From Rubripirellula tenax (GTDB taxonomy: Bacteria > Planctomycetota > Planctomycetia > Pirellulales > Pirellulaceae), in NCBI RefSeq assembly GCF_007860125.1, contig NZ_SJPW01000008.1, positions 62,001 to 126,000 on the forward strand: DNA of 64,000 nt, read 5' to 3'. Below are positions 63,474 through 64,000 of this stretch, one piece after another. How positions within the stretch are numbered: the stretch's first letter is position 1; every line of letters starts with the position of its first letter. The position numbers and the translations under genes were made by a program. The notes below the pieces were generated by a model. That model searched no databases, was not told the origin of the DNA, and worked only from the letters and a program-made list of their open reading frames with translations.

Positions 63474-64000
63474 ATGAAGAATCATTCCGGAACGGATCGT
63501 CGCCGATTCAATGGCATCGGTTTACTGATTGGGTCACTGATCGGCGCGTTGTTGGCCATTGTTTGGTTCGCTGTTTCGCTTCAGTCCGAAACTGGTCCCG
63601 GACGTTCGGACGTAACGGGTTTCAGCGACGTCGAATCGATCGCACCCTGGGCCGTCGATGGATTCGATCCGACGCTTGCACGTCCCGACTACAGCCCAGT
63701 CGACGTGGTTCGGTTGCAGTTGGCGTCGATCCGTGATTCGGAAAAGAATCCGGAGCGATTGGTTGTGTGCTACAGCCTGGCATCACCCGATAACCGGCGA
63801 GTCACAGGGCCTTTAAACCGATTTGCCAAACTCTTTGACGACGAACGTTATCGTCCTTTGCTGGGGCACCGATCCGCGATGATCGGACGAGCCCAAATCC
63901 GTGATGGCGTTGCTGCGGTGATGACCACTGTCATCGCTGGCGACGGAAACGCCTATGCCTTCCATTTTTTACTGTCGCGTCATTCACCATTCGAGATAGG
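63474..64000 (+). CDS. DUF4864-like membrane-anchored protein, N-terminal part (3' end outside window)
   Basis: ATG 63474 opens a frame that runs off the window end (about 175 residues visible). The N-terminus has one transmembrane segment (GIGLLIGSLIGALLAIVWFA) followed by an outside or periplasmic domain. In that domain VVRLQLASIRDSEKNPERLV, CYSLASPDNRRVTGPLNRFA and YRPLLGHRSAMIGRAQIRDG resemble DUF4864 proteins (recognised from memory). Function unknown. No operon partner is visible. Confidence 0.7.
   Translation, partial: MKNHSGTDRRRFNGIGLLIGSLIGALLAIVWFAVSLQSETGPGRSDVTGFSDVESIAPWAVDGFDPTLARPDYSPVDVVRLQLASIRDSEKNPERLVVCYSLASPDNRRVTGPLNRFAKLFDDERYRPLLGHRSAMIGRAQIRDGVAAVMTTVIAGDGNAYAFHFLLSRHSPFEI

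Overview
The window looks like a chromosome segment from a marine planctomycete of the Rhodopirellula/Pirellulaceae type (inference). The signs are a PVC-type propeller/HEAT/cytochrome c fusion protein, a formylglycine-type sulfatase, many secreted polysaccharide-degrading enzymes without SusC/SusD partners, a PEP-CTERM anchored glycosidase, and IS4/ISAs1 remnants. No rRNA, tRNA or CRISPR array was seen.

Region 1 (1-11.8 kb, + strand) holds the end of an SGNH hydrolase, the PVC cytochrome fusion, a GHL15-like putative glycosidase, a secreted beta-helix protein, a PAS-PAS hybrid histidine kinase and a sulfatase.

Region 2 (11.8-34 kb) is a uronate-polysaccharide (most likely alginate) utilisation locus. 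Three different polysaccharide lyases are on the minus strand (PL7, a heparinase II/III-fold enzyme, and an alginate_lyase-domain enzyme of PL38/PL5 type). They sit with an SDR, a sodium:solute symporter and a type I phosphomannose isomerase-like protein. Running divergently are a GH88 unsaturated glucuronyl hydrolase, a KdgF-like cupin, a Gfo/Idh/MocA oxidoreductase and a second SDR. A carbohydrate-esterase-like hydrolase, a PEP-CTERM GH30 enzyme, a TPR protein, a LacI regulator, a D-2-hydroxyacid dehydrogenase and a sugar isomerase/epimerase follow. The logic is: depolymerise outside, import through the symporter, trim (GH88), linearise (KdgF), reduce (SDRs). KDG kinase and aldolase are not in the window.

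Region 3 (34-62.3 kb) is a stress/low-energy island. It contains three tandem universal stress proteins, an ABC/membrane-fusion efflux operon, a BON protein, a flavodoxin (HemG-like), three sensor kinases, a single receiver protein, an NtrC-type sigma-54 activator, a K+ channel, two TerB-like paralogues, two small cytochromes c, a dihydroorotate dehydrogenase-like protein, an aminoglycoside-phosphotransferase-like/P-loop fusion and phosphoketolase. The most striking result is that ten transcription units here are preceded by a -24/-12 (sigma-54) element. Most also have a shared palindrome GTGC-N6-GCAC 32-85 bp upstream, with gaps that differ by roughly whole helical turns. This looks like one sigma-54 regulon run by the island's own NtrC-type activator, comparable in content to the DosR dormancy regulon but wired differently.

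The same island shows decay: an in-frame TGA in the flavodoxin gene, an in-frame TAG in a PolX-like gene, an acetate-kinase remnant right after phosphoketolase, an ISAs1 fragment, and a deleted IS4-family element with 45-bp inverted repeats that abuts the stop codon of the third universal stress gene. Region 4 (62.3-64 kb) is mostly non-coding and ends in a truncated DUF4864-like membrane protein gene.
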